Program-made: the position numbers and the translations under genes
Shown here: piece by piece, positions 1 through 7,600 of the stretch
Layout of the letters: the number at the start of each line of letters is the position of its first letter
Numbering within the stretch: position 1 is the stretch's first letter
Source of the DNA: an uncultured Oscillospiraceae bacterium
GTDB taxonomy: Bacteria > Bacillota > Clostridia > Oscillospirales > Oscillospiraceae
Reading direction: 5' to 3'
DNA: 8,374 nt
Assembly (NCBI GenBank): GCA_934661735.1
Contig: CAKUJN010000083.1
Span: 1 to 8,374, forward strand
The notes under the pieces: model-generated
Database searches by the model: none
Seen by the model: the letters and a program-made list of their open reading frames with translations, nothing else
What the model was told of the DNA's origin: nothing

Positions 1-1093
1 CGTTGGCCGCGCCGAAAATGGCGATGAGCTGCCGGGGGAAGCCCTCTGCCAGCACCAGCGCCGCCGCGCCCACCAGTGCTTCGGCAATCAGCAGTTTGGT
101 GAACAACTCCCGGACACGCAGCTTCTTCTCCGCACCCATGTTATAGCCCACAATGGGAATGCAGCCTGCCGCCATGCCGACCACGATGGAAATGACGATC
201 TGGAAGAACTTCATCACAATGCCGACCACGGCCATCGGGATCTGCGCGTATTGCTCCTGTCCAAACACAGCGTCCATCGCTCCATATTTCCGGAGCATAT
301 TGTTGATGGCCGCCATGGCCGCCACCAAGCTGATCTGCGAAAGAAAGCTGGTGATACCCAGCGTCAGCATCCGCCCGCAGACAGTTCCCCGCAGGGCGTA
401 ATCGCCGGAAGCAGGCTTAATGATTTTCATGTTCAGCAGATACCACACAGCAAGGAACGCTGTTGCCACCTGACCGATGACCGTTGCAACGGCTGCGCCC
501 ATCATGCCCCATTTGAAGACAAAGATGAAGATGGGGTCAAGAATAATGTTGATCACAGCACCCGCCAGCGTGGAGATCATGGCAAACTTGGGATTTCCGT
601 CCGCACGAATGATCGGGTTCATCGCCTGACCGAACATATAGAACGGGATGCCCAGCGTGATATAGAAGAAATACTCCTGCGAGTGGTGGAAGGTCTCCTC
701 ATTCACCGTGCCGCCGAACATGGCGATGATGCTATCCGCAAACATGAGATAGACTGCCGTTAAAACAAGACTGCCGGCAACCGATAACACAACAGCGTTG
801 CCAACGCTGCGCTTTGCTTTCTCCATCTCATTTCTGCCCAGCGCCATACTGACAAAGGCACAGCAGCCGTCGCCTACCATAACGGCGATGGCCAGCGCGA
901 CGACAGTCAGCGGGAAAACAACGGTGTTGGCCGCGTTGCCGTAAGAGCCCAGGTAGCTGACGTTGGCAATAAAAATCTGGTCAACGATGTTATAGAGCGC
1001 ACCTACCAGCAGCGAGATAATACAGGGGATGGCGTACTGCCGCATGAGCCTTCCGATGCGCTCTGTCCCCAAAAACTGATTTTCGGTTTCCAA
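1..1093 (-). CDS. MATE-family multidrug/cation antiporter (C-terminus outside window)
   Basis: My own reading of the minus strand gives 364 open codons from a TTG start, with no stop before the window edge. The protein begins METENQFLGTERIGRL and continues into a hydrophobic segment containing ALYNIVDQIFIANVSYLG, the typical N-terminus of clostridial MATE/MepA-like transporters. Other family landmarks are a GDGCCAFVSMALGRNE loop, PIIRADGNPKFAM, INIILDPIFIFVFKWGMMGAA, and GMAAGCIPIVGYNMGAEKK near the end of what is visible. Family members have 12 membrane helices and about 440-460 residues, so roughly the last 80-100 residues lie beyond the edge. They export drugs or other cationic compounds across the cytoplasmic membrane using a Na+ or H+ gradient. 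TTG is preferred because AAAGGTGA lies 5 nt upstream. An in-frame ATG at 1154-1156 would add 21 residues, but it has no ribosome binding site and lies inside a hairpin. The substrate cannot be inferred. Confidence 0.93.
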   Translation of the reverse strand, partial: METENQFLGTERIGRLMRQYAIPCIISLLVGALYNIVDQIFIANVSYLGSYGNAANTVVFPLTVVALAIAVMVGDGCCAFVSMALGRNEMEKAKRSVGNAVVLSVAGSLVLTAVYLMFADSIIAMFGGTVNEETFHHSQEYFFYITLGIPFYMFGQAMNPIIRADGNPKFAMISTLAGAVINIILDPIFIFVFKWGMMGAAVATVIGQVATAFLAVWYLLNMKIIKPASGDYALRGTVCGRMLTLGITSFLSQISLVAAMAAINNMLRKYGAMDAVFGQEQYAQIPMAVVGIVMKFFQIVISIVVGMAAGCIPIVGYNMGAEKKLRVRELFTKLLIAEALVGAAALVLAEGFPRQLIAIFGAAN

Positions 1094-1098
1094 AATAA

Positions 1099-1106
1099 TC
1101 ACCTTT
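1099..1106 (-). promoter_or_regulatory. Ribosome binding site deciding the TTG start of the MATE gene
   Basis: The minus strand reads AAAGGTGA, then 5 nt, then TTG. No other in-frame start has a comparable site. The site directly follows the U-tract of the hairpin at 1112-1160, so leader folding could affect its accessibility. Confidence 0.7.
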
Positions 1107-1111
1107 CTTTC

Positions 1112-1160
1112 AAAAAATAAGAAATGCGCAAGTCCGCCAAACCTGGACTTACGCATTTCT
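1112..1160 (-). terminator. Terminator-like hairpin in the MATE leader (putative attenuator)
   Basis: The arms at 1120-1135 and 1145-1160 form a 16-bp stem with one mismatch and a 9-nt loop (1136-1144). On the minus strand the stem is followed by TTATTTTTTG, a good U-tract. It lies between the MATE promoter and the ribosome binding site, only about 20 nt before the start codon. A terminator there would stop transcription before the gene unless relieved, which is the arrangement of a transcription attenuator. The structure is seen directly; the regulatory role is inferred. Confidence 0.6.
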
Positions 1161-1197
1161 GCTACACGATTTGCTTATGAACTTCTACCCATCCCGC

Positions 1198-1249
1198 AAA
1201 AAGACGTGCGGCGTTTCTGCAACCGGGTTTACGCAAAAACGCCACACGT
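1198..1249 (-). terminator. Upstream terminator-like hairpin at the 5' end of the MATE transcript
   Basis: The arms at 1204-1220 and 1233-1249 form a 17-bp stem with two C/T differences, both of which could pair as G-U or A-C in RNA depending on strand. A 12-nt loop separates them. On the minus strand it is followed by CTTTTTG. It would form almost at the first nucleotide of the transcript predicted from the promoter at 1259-1287. It could be a premature terminator, a 5' stabilising stem, or one part of a two-hairpin switch together with 1112-1160. Confidence 0.5.
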
Positions 1250-1258
1250 TGTACGCTT

Positions 1259-1287
1259 ATTATAACTGATTCGGATGGAGATTTCAA
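1259..1287 (-). promoter_or_regulatory. Sigma-A promoter of the MATE gene
   Basis: On the minus strand, TTGAAA (1282-1287) is separated by exactly 17 nt from a perfect TATAAT (1259-1264). The predicted transcription start is near 1252, giving an untranslated leader of about 160 nt before the TTG start. That is long for a simple transporter gene and holds the two hairpins described separately. Confidence 0.8.
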
Positions 1288-1355
1288 ATGTTTTTTGAAT
1301 GATTTTCGTCTTGCTCGATCATACTTTGGGCAATCACCATGCTGCCGGATAACAT

Positions 1356-1392
1356 AAAAATCGGCACCTGCCTTAAAAGCAGGTGCCGATTT
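1356..1392 (-). terminator. Intrinsic terminator of the groESL operon
   Basis: A perfect 14-bp inverted repeat (1358-1371 and 1379-1392, GGCACCTGC core) encloses a 7-nt loop. On the minus strand it runs into TTTTTATG. It lies about 110 bp after the groEL stop codon, with no gene between, and before the MATE promoter. The plus direction lacks a T-run, so it acts on minus-strand transcripts. Confidence 0.85.
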
Positions 1393-1430
1393 CTGTTACC
1401 CTATCATTTGCTTGAATTTTTGGGGTCAGC

Positions 1431-1452
1431 GGCGTAAGTCTGGCGTAAATCC
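1431..1452 (+). repeat. 11-bp tandem direct repeat downstream of groEL
   Basis: GGCGTAAGTCT is followed immediately by GGCGTAAATCC (9 of 11 identical). The same GCGTAA core recurs in the two MATE leader hairpins. Apart from this repeat, I see nothing coding in the 110-bp stretch between the groEL stop and its terminator. Confidence 0.45.
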
Positions 1453-1502
1453 GCTTTTGCGCGTCCAAAAAATCAAGCAGTTTCAAGGCTTTGCGGCGTC
1501 TC

Positions 1503-3146
<1,644 letters not shown>

Positions 3147-3177
3147 TCATTAACTCCTTTCCTGTGCGTCCGGCCGC

Positions 3178-3450
3178 TCAGTCGACGACGGCCAGAATGT
3201 CGGATACCTTGCAGATGACGTAGTCCTTGCCGTCCAGCTTCAGTTCCTGACCTGCGAACTTGCCGGTGACGACCTTGTCGCCGACCTTGACCGTCATGGG
3301 GTCGTCCTTGGTGCCCGGACCGACTGCCACAACCTCGGAGACCACGGATTTTTCCTTGGTCGCGGTGGAAAGGATGATGCCGGAAGCGGTTTTCTCCTCT
3401 GCCTCAAAGCTTTTCAGCAGGACATTGTCTGCCAGCGGAGTGAGTTTCAT
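3178..3450 (-). CDS. groES: Co-chaperonin GroES (Hsp10)
   Basis: This is a 90-residue protein (family usual 90-97). Seven copies form the lid that closes the GroEL ring during ATP-dependent folding. It begins MKLTPLADNVLLK. The mobile loop that contacts GroEL is seen around residues 18-35, with the hydrophobic tripeptide IIL at 25-27. GTKDDPMTVKVGDKVVTGKF and the ending YVICKVSDILAVVD are typical of the family. The start follows AAGGAGG with 9 nt between. It is first in the groES-groEL operon, with a leader of about 84 nt carrying CIRCE. Confidence 0.98.
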   Translation of the reverse strand: MKLTPLADNVLLKSFEAEEKTASGIILSTATKEKSVVSEVVAVGPGTKDDPMTVKVGDKVVTGKFAGQELKLDGKDYVICKVSDILAVVD

Positions 3451-3505
3451 AAATCAATTACCTCCTTGGATTATACGGAGCGGCTGCGCCGCGGTTCTAC
3501 ACATT

Positions 3506-3532
3506 TTAGCACTCAAAGCACCTGAGTGCTAA
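3506..3532 (-). promoter_or_regulatory. CIRCE operator (HrcA binding site)
   Basis: TTAGCACTC, 9 nt, GAGTGCTAA is an exact match to the consensus inverted repeat of the class I heat-shock operator. It sits immediately after the predicted transcription start of groESL, so HrcA bound here would block transcription at normal temperature. The hrcA gene itself is not in the window. Confidence 0.97.
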
Positions 3533-3540
3533 CACGATAT

Positions 3541-3568
3541 ATAATAGCCGATTCCGCCTAAATGTCAA
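3541..3568 (-). promoter_or_regulatory. Sigma-A promoter of groESL
   Basis: On the minus strand, a perfect TTGACA (3563-3568) is followed 16 nt later by TATTAT (3541-3546), within a longer TATTATATA run. The predicted start near 3534 abuts the CIRCE element, the standard arrangement for HrcA-repressed groE operons. The -35 lies only about 32 bp after the stop codon of the upstream lipid kinase gene. Confidence 0.88.
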
Positions 3569-3600
3569 GAGGTTTTTTGCATATAAATATGTCGGAAATG

Positions 3601-4527
3601 TTAATTTTCCGTTTTCCCGCTTTCATAATGCAGTCCCTTCGGATAGAAGAAGCGGATTGCGTGCGGAACAATCTCAATTTCCGCCTGCGTGGTAAAAATC
3701 GCCTCGCCGTCGATGTTCACAACCGACCGCCGGTCGCAGCCGATGGTCAGACTCCGGCACTGATAGTGCGTGATATCGTCCGGCAGCTCCGCATAGCGTC
3801 CCACCTGATACCGCCCCAGCAGGGACGAGGCCTTCAGCAGCCCCACCTTTTTGACCACCAGCACGTCCAGAAGCCCGTCGTCCGGCTCGGCCTCGGGCAC
3901 CGGATTATAGCCGCCGCCGTACCACCGGCCGTTGCACACGCACACCAGCGTGTGCCTGCCGTCGGCCAGCGGCCTGCCGTCCATGTGAATGACGAACCGC
4001 TGACTCAGTCCCTTCAGCAGGTTCACAACCAGCGAAATCACATACGCGCCCGAGCCCGTGACCAGCGGCAGGCGCTTGTATTTCGCGATTTCGGTGCCGA
4101 CGCGCGCATCCAGACCCATCGACAGAATGTTGATGGCGTACACGCCGTTGCAGCGGATCAGATCAAAATATGCCTCGTCGCAGTCCAGCAGCCGCTCCAG
4201 ATGGAAAAACGGCTCCGTCTGGTCAAACATCTTGATCATGTCGTTGCCCGAGCCGCACGGGAAATGCGTCACCGCCGCATTGTCAAAGCCGGCCGCGCCG
4301 TTGACGACCTCGTTCAGCGTGCCGTCGCCGCCGCAGGCATACAGCCGGACCTCCCCGCCGCTCTCGGCGGCGCGGCGCGCGATCTCGCGGCAGTCGCCCT
4401 GCTTCTGCGAGCAGGCAATTTCAAAATCCAGTCCTCTTTCCGTGCAGACGCGCCGGATCTGCTCGGAATACTCCTCCGAGCGGTCGCGCTTGCCTGCCGC
4501 GGGATTGATGATAAAAAGGTGCTTCAT
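3601..4527 (-). CDS. Diacylglycerol/lipid kinase, YegS/Rv2252/BmrU family
   Basis: This is a 308-residue soluble enzyme, close to the family length of about 290-310. It is expected to transfer phosphate from ATP to a lipid such as diacylglycerol, recycling it to phosphatidic acid at the inner face of the membrane. The kinase domain shows NPAAGK (8-13), GGDGTLNEVVNG (66-77) and PCGSGND (90-96, usually PxGTGND). The C-terminal lobe shows YGGG (203-206), PDDGLLDVLVV (215-225) and NIDGE (271-275). The ATG at 4525-4527 is chosen because the family motif starts 7 residues later and GAGAAGG lies 9 nt upstream. The frame stays open a further 39 codons to 4644, but that stretch has no family similarity. 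It lies 123 bp after the RNA methyltransferase gene on the same strand. The exact lipid substrate (DgkB-like or another lipid) cannot be told from sequence. Confidence 0.93.
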   Translation of the reverse strand: MKHLFIINPAAGKRDRSEEYSEQIRRVCTERGLDFEIACSQKQGDCREIARRAAESGGEVRLYACGGDGTLNEVVNGAAGFDNAAVTHFPCGSGNDMIKMFDQTEPFFHLERLLDCDEAYFDLIRCNGVYAINILSMGLDARVGTEIAKYKRLPLVTGSGAYVISLVVNLLKGLSQRFVIHMDGRPLADGRHTLVCVCNGRWYGGGYNPVPEAEPDDGLLDVLVVKKVGLLKASSLLGRYQVGRYAELPDDITHYQCRSLTIGCDRRSVVNIDGEAIFTTQAEIEIVPHAIRFFYPKGLHYESGKTEN

Positions 4528-4606
4528 ATCATGGAACCTTCTCTCTGTGTTTTCGTCTAAACCAGCATACAGACAAACCGTCTGCAAACTCCCCGCCGCG
4601 CGGGCG

Positions 4607-4647
4607 GGCGCTCCTTCCTCCGCGCACGCGGCGGAGCGGAGCACGCC
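4607..4647 (-). repeat. GC-rich hairpin between methyltransferase and lipid kinase genes
   Basis: An outer stem (GGCGCTCC at 4607-4614 with 4638-4647, two bulged bases) encloses an inner stem (4618-4623 with 4631-4636, CTCCGC/GCGGAG). There is no U-tract, so it is not a standard terminator. It could partly separate expression of the two genes or be an RNA processing or stability element. No promoter for the kinase gene is recognisable in this gap. Confidence 0.35.
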
Positions 4648-4650
4648 TGA

Positions 4651-5763
4651 TCAGAAATACATATAAACGTTGCACTGCAATCTGCCGTTATACAGCTTCC
4701 GCTTCTTTGTGGCCGGTCTGCCGTAATAATGCTCAAACTCCGGCTCCGAGGAAATGATATATTTCTTCCAGCCGTCCGCGTATTTCAGATGCCGTCCCAG
4801 CGCGCCGTAAAGCCGCTGCGCGCTGCGCTGCTCCAGCATCCGCTCGCCATACGGCGGATTGCAGACGATCACGCCCCTGTCGCACGGCAGGCTTTCCTTT
4901 GTCGCGTCGGCCTCGCGGAATTCAATCCACTTCGCCACGCCCGCCTTTCGCGCGTTCTCTCTCGCGATTTCCAGCGACGCGGGGTCAATGTCGGTCCCGA
5001 GAATCCGGTATTCTCCGCGGAATTCATGGTCCATCGCCTCTGTTCTGGCCTCCTGCCAGACCGTTTTCGGCACACACGCCCATTTTTCGGCGGCAAAGCT
5101 CCGCGAAAGCCCCGGCGCACGGTTCAGCGCCGTCAGCGCCGCCTCGATGCAGATCGTGCCCGATCCGCAGAACGGGTCCCAGAAGAAGTCCCGTCCGCGA
5201 TAGCGCGCCAGATTCACCATTGCCGCGGCCATCGTCTCATGCAGCGGCGCAAGATTCGCGATCTGCCGGTATCCGCGCTTGTGCAGGCTGACGCCGGAGG
5301 TGTCCAGAAAAATCTCGCAGATATCCTTCATGATGGAAAAGCGGATCTGATGCACCGCGCCCGTCTCCGGCATCCAGCTCAGCCCGTAATGCGCGCCCAG
5401 CCGGTCCACCGCCGCCTTTTTGACAATTGCCTGACAGTCCGGCACCGAATGCAGCTGGCTGTCCAGACTGTAGCCCTTGACGGGAAACGCGCCGTCCTTT
5501 TCGATGTAATCCTCCAGCGCGATGCGCTTCACGCCCTGAAACAGATCCTCAAAGCTGTGCACCTCAAACCGCGCCAGCAGGATCATCACGCGCTCGCCCA
5601 TCCGGCAGCAGAGATTTGCCTTTGCCATTGCGGCAAAATCACCGTCAAAGAAAACGCGCCGGTCCTCGACCCGCACATTTTCAAGCCCCATCCGGCGCAG
5701 CTCGTCGCCAACCAGTCCCTCCAGCCCGAACAGGCTCGGGACGCAGAATGTCATTTTTTCCAT
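4651..5763 (-). CDS. THUMP-domain class I SAM-dependent RNA methyltransferase
   Basis: This is a 370-residue protein of the RlmL-N/YpsC-like (UPF0020) family, which methylates a guanine or adenine base in structured RNA, typically 23S rRNA. A THUMP RNA-binding domain occupies about residues 45-155. The Rossmann methyltransferase domain follows: the SAM-binding motif DPFCGSGT (196-203), the acidic strand end GTDIDP (256-261) and the catalytic NPPYGE (302-307). The C-terminal KRKLYNGRLQCNVYMY is a family hallmark. The reading frame is open to 5811, but two adjacent ATGs at 5761-5766 follow a GGAG. The second is chosen because the site lies 5 nt before it, against only 2 nt for the first. This gives the usual family beginning (MEKMTFCVPSLFGLE). 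The exact target base is not predictable here. It is the first gene of the minus-strand set and diverges from nfeD. Confidence 0.93.
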   Translation of the reverse strand: MEKMTFCVPSLFGLEGLVGDELRRMGLENVRVEDRRVFFDGDFAAMAKANLCCRMGERVMILLARFEVHSFEDLFQGVKRIALEDYIEKDGAFPVKGYSLDSQLHSVPDCQAIVKKAAVDRLGAHYGLSWMPETGAVHQIRFSIMKDICEIFLDTSGVSLHKRGYRQIANLAPLHETMAAAMVNLARYRGRDFFWDPFCGSGTICIEAALTALNRAPGLSRSFAAEKWACVPKTVWQEARTEAMDHEFRGEYRILGTDIDPASLEIARENARKAGVAKWIEFREADATKESLPCDRGVIVCNPPYGERMLEQRSAQRLYGALGRHLKYADGWKKYIISSEPEFEHYYGRPATKKRKLYNGRLQCNVYMYF

Positions 5764-5817
5764 CATGTCTCCAGATCTCTTTTGTAAAATTCGTTCTAAG
5801 TATATCAACATTATCCT

Positions 5818-5823
5818 ATTATA
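5818..5823 (-). promoter_or_regulatory. Probable -10 box for the RNA methyltransferase gene
   Basis: The minus strand has a perfect TATAAT, placing transcription start about 45-50 nt before the gene. The -35 is poor: the best candidate is TTGCGG at a short 15-nt spacing. The A/T-rich context and intergenic position support a promoter, but the match is weaker than the other three in the window. Confidence 0.4.
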
Positions 5824-5865
5824 CTATACCGGATACCGCCGCAAATAGCAAATAAAAAACGCGCA

Positions 5866-5896
5866 GATTTTACAAACCGCACAGCCGGATTTTACA
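5866..5896 (+). repeat. Direct repeat GATTTTACA, 22 bp apart, in the divergent promoter region
   Basis: GATTTTACA occurs at 5866-5874 and 5888-5896, a period of 22 bp (about two helical turns). ATTTTACA occurs once more in opposite orientation at 5783-5790. The pair lies between the two divergent promoters, just upstream of the -35 of the plus-strand one. It could be a regulator site or simply an A/T-rich upstream element. Confidence 0.35.
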
Positions 5897-5907
5897 GAAT
5901 TCTGCTG

Positions 5908-5936
5908 ATGACAGCCGCGGCATATCCGTGTATAAT
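5908..5936 (+). promoter_or_regulatory. Sigma-A promoter of the NfeD-SPFH-DUF6440 operon
   Basis: ATGACA (5908-5913, 5 of 6 to consensus) is followed after exactly 17 nt by TATAAT (5931-5936). The predicted start is near 5943, about 43 nt before the NfeD start codon. Confidence 0.75.
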
Positions 5937-5985
5937 AAAAGAAAGTGCAATCCGCCGTAAAAAATTGGACAAGGAGGAAACTGTC

Positions 5986-6438
5986 ATGCCAATCGCGTCA
6001 TATTTCTGGATCGGGGCAATCGTTCTTTTCGCCGTGATCGAAGCCGCCACCGTCTCGCTGGTCTCCATCTGGTTCATCGGCGGCGCCGTCGCCGCGTTCA
6101 TCGCCGCGCTGTGCGGCGCGTCCACGCTGCTTCAGCTCACGCTGTTCGTCGCCGTTTCAGCCGTGCTGCTGGCGCTGATGCGTCCGCTGCTGCGCAACCG
6201 TCTCATGCCGAAGCGCACCGCCACCAACGCCGACCGTCTGGTCGGACAGGAGGCTCTGGTCTGCGAGGCCGTCGACAACCTTGCCGAAACCGGCGCAATC
6301 CGCATCAACGGCGTCATCTGGACGGCGAAAAGCGAATCCGGCGAACCGATTCCCGCCGATACGCTCGTCCGCATCCTGCGCATCGAGGGCGCAAAGGTCT
6401 ACGTGGAACCGGCAGCCGTCACAGCCGCCTCCAAATAG
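5986..6438 (+). CDS. Short NfeD-like membrane protein
   Basis: This is a 150-residue protein of the short NfeD type, which lacks the serine-protease domain of full-length NfeD. It has two or three membrane helices in residues 5-66, with a break at GGA near 32-34. A soluble C-terminal OB-fold domain at about 83-143 shows VGQEALV, then GAIRINGVIWTAKS, then ADTLVRILRIEGAKVYVEP, the family pattern. Such proteins are encoded next to SPFH/stomatin proteins and are thought to bind them and shape membrane microdomains; that is exactly the case here. The start is fixed by AAGGAGG 8 nt before the ATG at 5986. The same frame is open upstream to 5908, but that part overlaps the promoter. The next gene begins 58 nt after the stop. 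Confidence 0.9.
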   Translation: MPIASYFWIGAIVLFAVIEAATVSLVSIWFIGGAVAAFIAALCGASTLLQLTLFVAVSAVLLALMRPLLRNRLMPKRTATNADRLVGQEALVCEAVDNLAETGAIRINGVIWTAKSESGEPIPADTLVRILRIEGAKVYVEPAAVTAASK

Positions 6439-6496
6439 CAGAAGCCACACGAAAGGGAAAAGAAATCAACCGTAACACCGACAAGGAGGATTAATT

Positions 6497-7390
6497 ATGG
6501 AATGGATTCCCGTTCTGGTACTGGTCGTACTGGTACTGCTCATCATCATCCGCAACATTCATGTCGTCCAGCAGTCCCGCGCGTATGTCATCGAGCGTCT
6601 CGGCGCGTTCAGCAAGGTCTGGCAGGTCGGCATTCACTTCAAGGTGCCGTTCATCGAGCGCGTCGCCAAGAAGGTCAGCCTCAAGGAGCAGGTGCTCGAC
6701 TATCCGCCCCAGCCCGTAATCACCAAGGATAACGTCACCATGCAAATCGATACCGTCGTCTACTTCCAGATCACCGACCCCAAGCTCTATGCCTACGGTG
6801 TCGAGCATCCGATGATGGCCATGGAAACCCTGACGGCCACCACGCTCCGCAACATCATCGGCGACCTTGAGCTGGACCAGACGCTCACCTCCCGCGACGT
6901 CATCAACACCCGTATGCGCGCCATTCTGGACGAGGCCACCGACCCGTGGGGCATCAAGGTCAACCGCGTCGAGCTGAAGAACATTCTCCCGCCGCAGGAT
7001 ATCCAGAACTCCATGGAAAAGCAGATGAAGGCCGAGCGCGACCGCCGTCAGGCAATTCTTCAGGCCGAAGGCGCAAAGCACAGCCAGATTCTTGTCGCCG
7101 AGGGCGAAAAGGAAGCCGCCATTTTGAAAGCCGACGCGGAAAAGCAGGCCGCCATTCTCAAGGCCGACGGCGAGGCGCAGGCCATTCTTGCCGTGCAGAA
7201 GGCCATGGCCGACTCGCTGGCGCTGCTGAACGAGCAGGCCCCCAACGATCAGGTCATCAAGCTCAAGGCACTCGAGGCGATGCAGAAGATCGCCGACGGC
7301 CGTGCCACCAAGATCATCATTCCCTCCGAGCTTCAGGGCCTCGCCGGCCTCGCCGCCGGCGTCGTGGAAAGCGTAAAGGAGACGAACTAA
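6497..7390 (+). CDS. SPFH/band 7 (stomatin/QmcA-like) membrane protein
   Basis: This is a 297-residue protein with one N-terminal membrane anchor (about 4-18), so most of it lies on one face of the membrane. The band 7 domain spans about 20-190, with VVQQSRAYVIERLGAF, KVPFIERV, DYPPQPVITKDNV and the family stretch TLRNIIGDLELDQTLTSRD (117-134), followed by WGIKVNRVELKNILPP. Residues 175-235 form an Ala/Glu/Lys-rich coiled coil with an 11-residue period: Ile at 187, 198, 209 and 220, then 230. Family members oligomerise into rings or cages in lipid microdomains and often bind membrane proteases or NfeD partners. AAGGAGG precedes the ATG by 7 nt. It is the middle gene of the NfeD operon, and its last codons carry the ribosome binding site of the next gene. 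Confidence 0.95.
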   Translation: MEWIPVLVLVVLVLLIIIRNIHVVQQSRAYVIERLGAFSKVWQVGIHFKVPFIERVAKKVSLKEQVLDYPPQPVITKDNVTMQIDTVVYFQITDPKLYAYGVEHPMMAMETLTATTLRNIIGDLELDQTLTSRDVINTRMRAILDEATDPWGIKVNRVELKNILPPQDIQNSMEKQMKAERDRRQAILQAEGAKHSQILVAEGEKEAAILKADAEKQAAILKADGEAQAILAVQKAMADSLALLNEQAPNDQVIKLKALEAMQKIADGRATKIIIPSELQGLAGLAAGVVESVKETN

Positions 7391-7391
7391 C

Positions 7392-7583
7392 GTGGCAAAT
7401 CAGAACGACCGCTTTATAAAGGTGCACAGGGAGGGCTCCGCGTGGAACACCGTGCGTGAAATCTGGATTGACCGGCAGACCGGCGTCAATTACCTCTGGG
7501 TCTCCTGCGGCTACGGCGGCGGCCTGACCCCGCTGCTTGACCGCGACGGCCGCCCCGTCGTCACCTCCCTGCCGCCCGCCTGA
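7392..7583 (+). CDS. Small DUF6440-family protein, coupled to the SPFH gene
   Basis: This is a 63-residue soluble protein with no signal peptide or membrane segment. The sequence MANQNDRFIKV, then IWIDRQTGVNYL (24-35), then GYGGGLTPLLDRDGRPVV (40-57) fits the small Firmicute family DUF6440 as I remember it; its function is unknown. The start is GTG, one base after the SPFH stop. AAAGGAG lies 10 nt before it, inside the last SPFH codons, so translation is probably coupled. It is the last gene of the operon and is followed 17 bp later by a strong terminator. The position suggests a role linked to the NfeD-SPFH pair, but this is inference only. Confidence 0.82.
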   Translation: MANQNDRFIKVHREGSAWNTVREIWIDRQTGVNYLWVSCGYGGGLTPLLDRDGRPVVTSLPPA

Positions 7584-7600
7584 CCACCGGCACATACCCC

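Noticed and set aside
251..763. Plus-strand open frame of 170 codons
   Set aside because: It is antisense to the MATE transporter gene, which has clear membrane-protein motifs over the same bases.
3470..3475. TATAAT on the minus strand before groES, as a second promoter
   Set aside because: It lies only a few bases before the groES ribosome binding site, so a transcript starting there would leave almost no leader, and no -35 is placed correctly.
3562..4560. Plus-strand open frame of 332 codons
   Set aside because: It is antisense to the lipid kinase, overlaps the groE promoter and has no recognisable domain.
4528..4644. N-terminal extension of the lipid kinase by 39 codons
   Set aside because: The extension has no family similarity, overlaps the GC-rich hairpin and lacks a ribosome binding site, whereas ATG 4525-4527 has one and gives the standard N-terminus.
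4729..5787. Plus-strand open frame of 352 codons
   Set aside because: It lies antisense to the RNA methyltransferase, whose catalytic motifs are all present. It has no family-like sequence and is rich in Arg, His and Gln, as antisense frames of this genome are.
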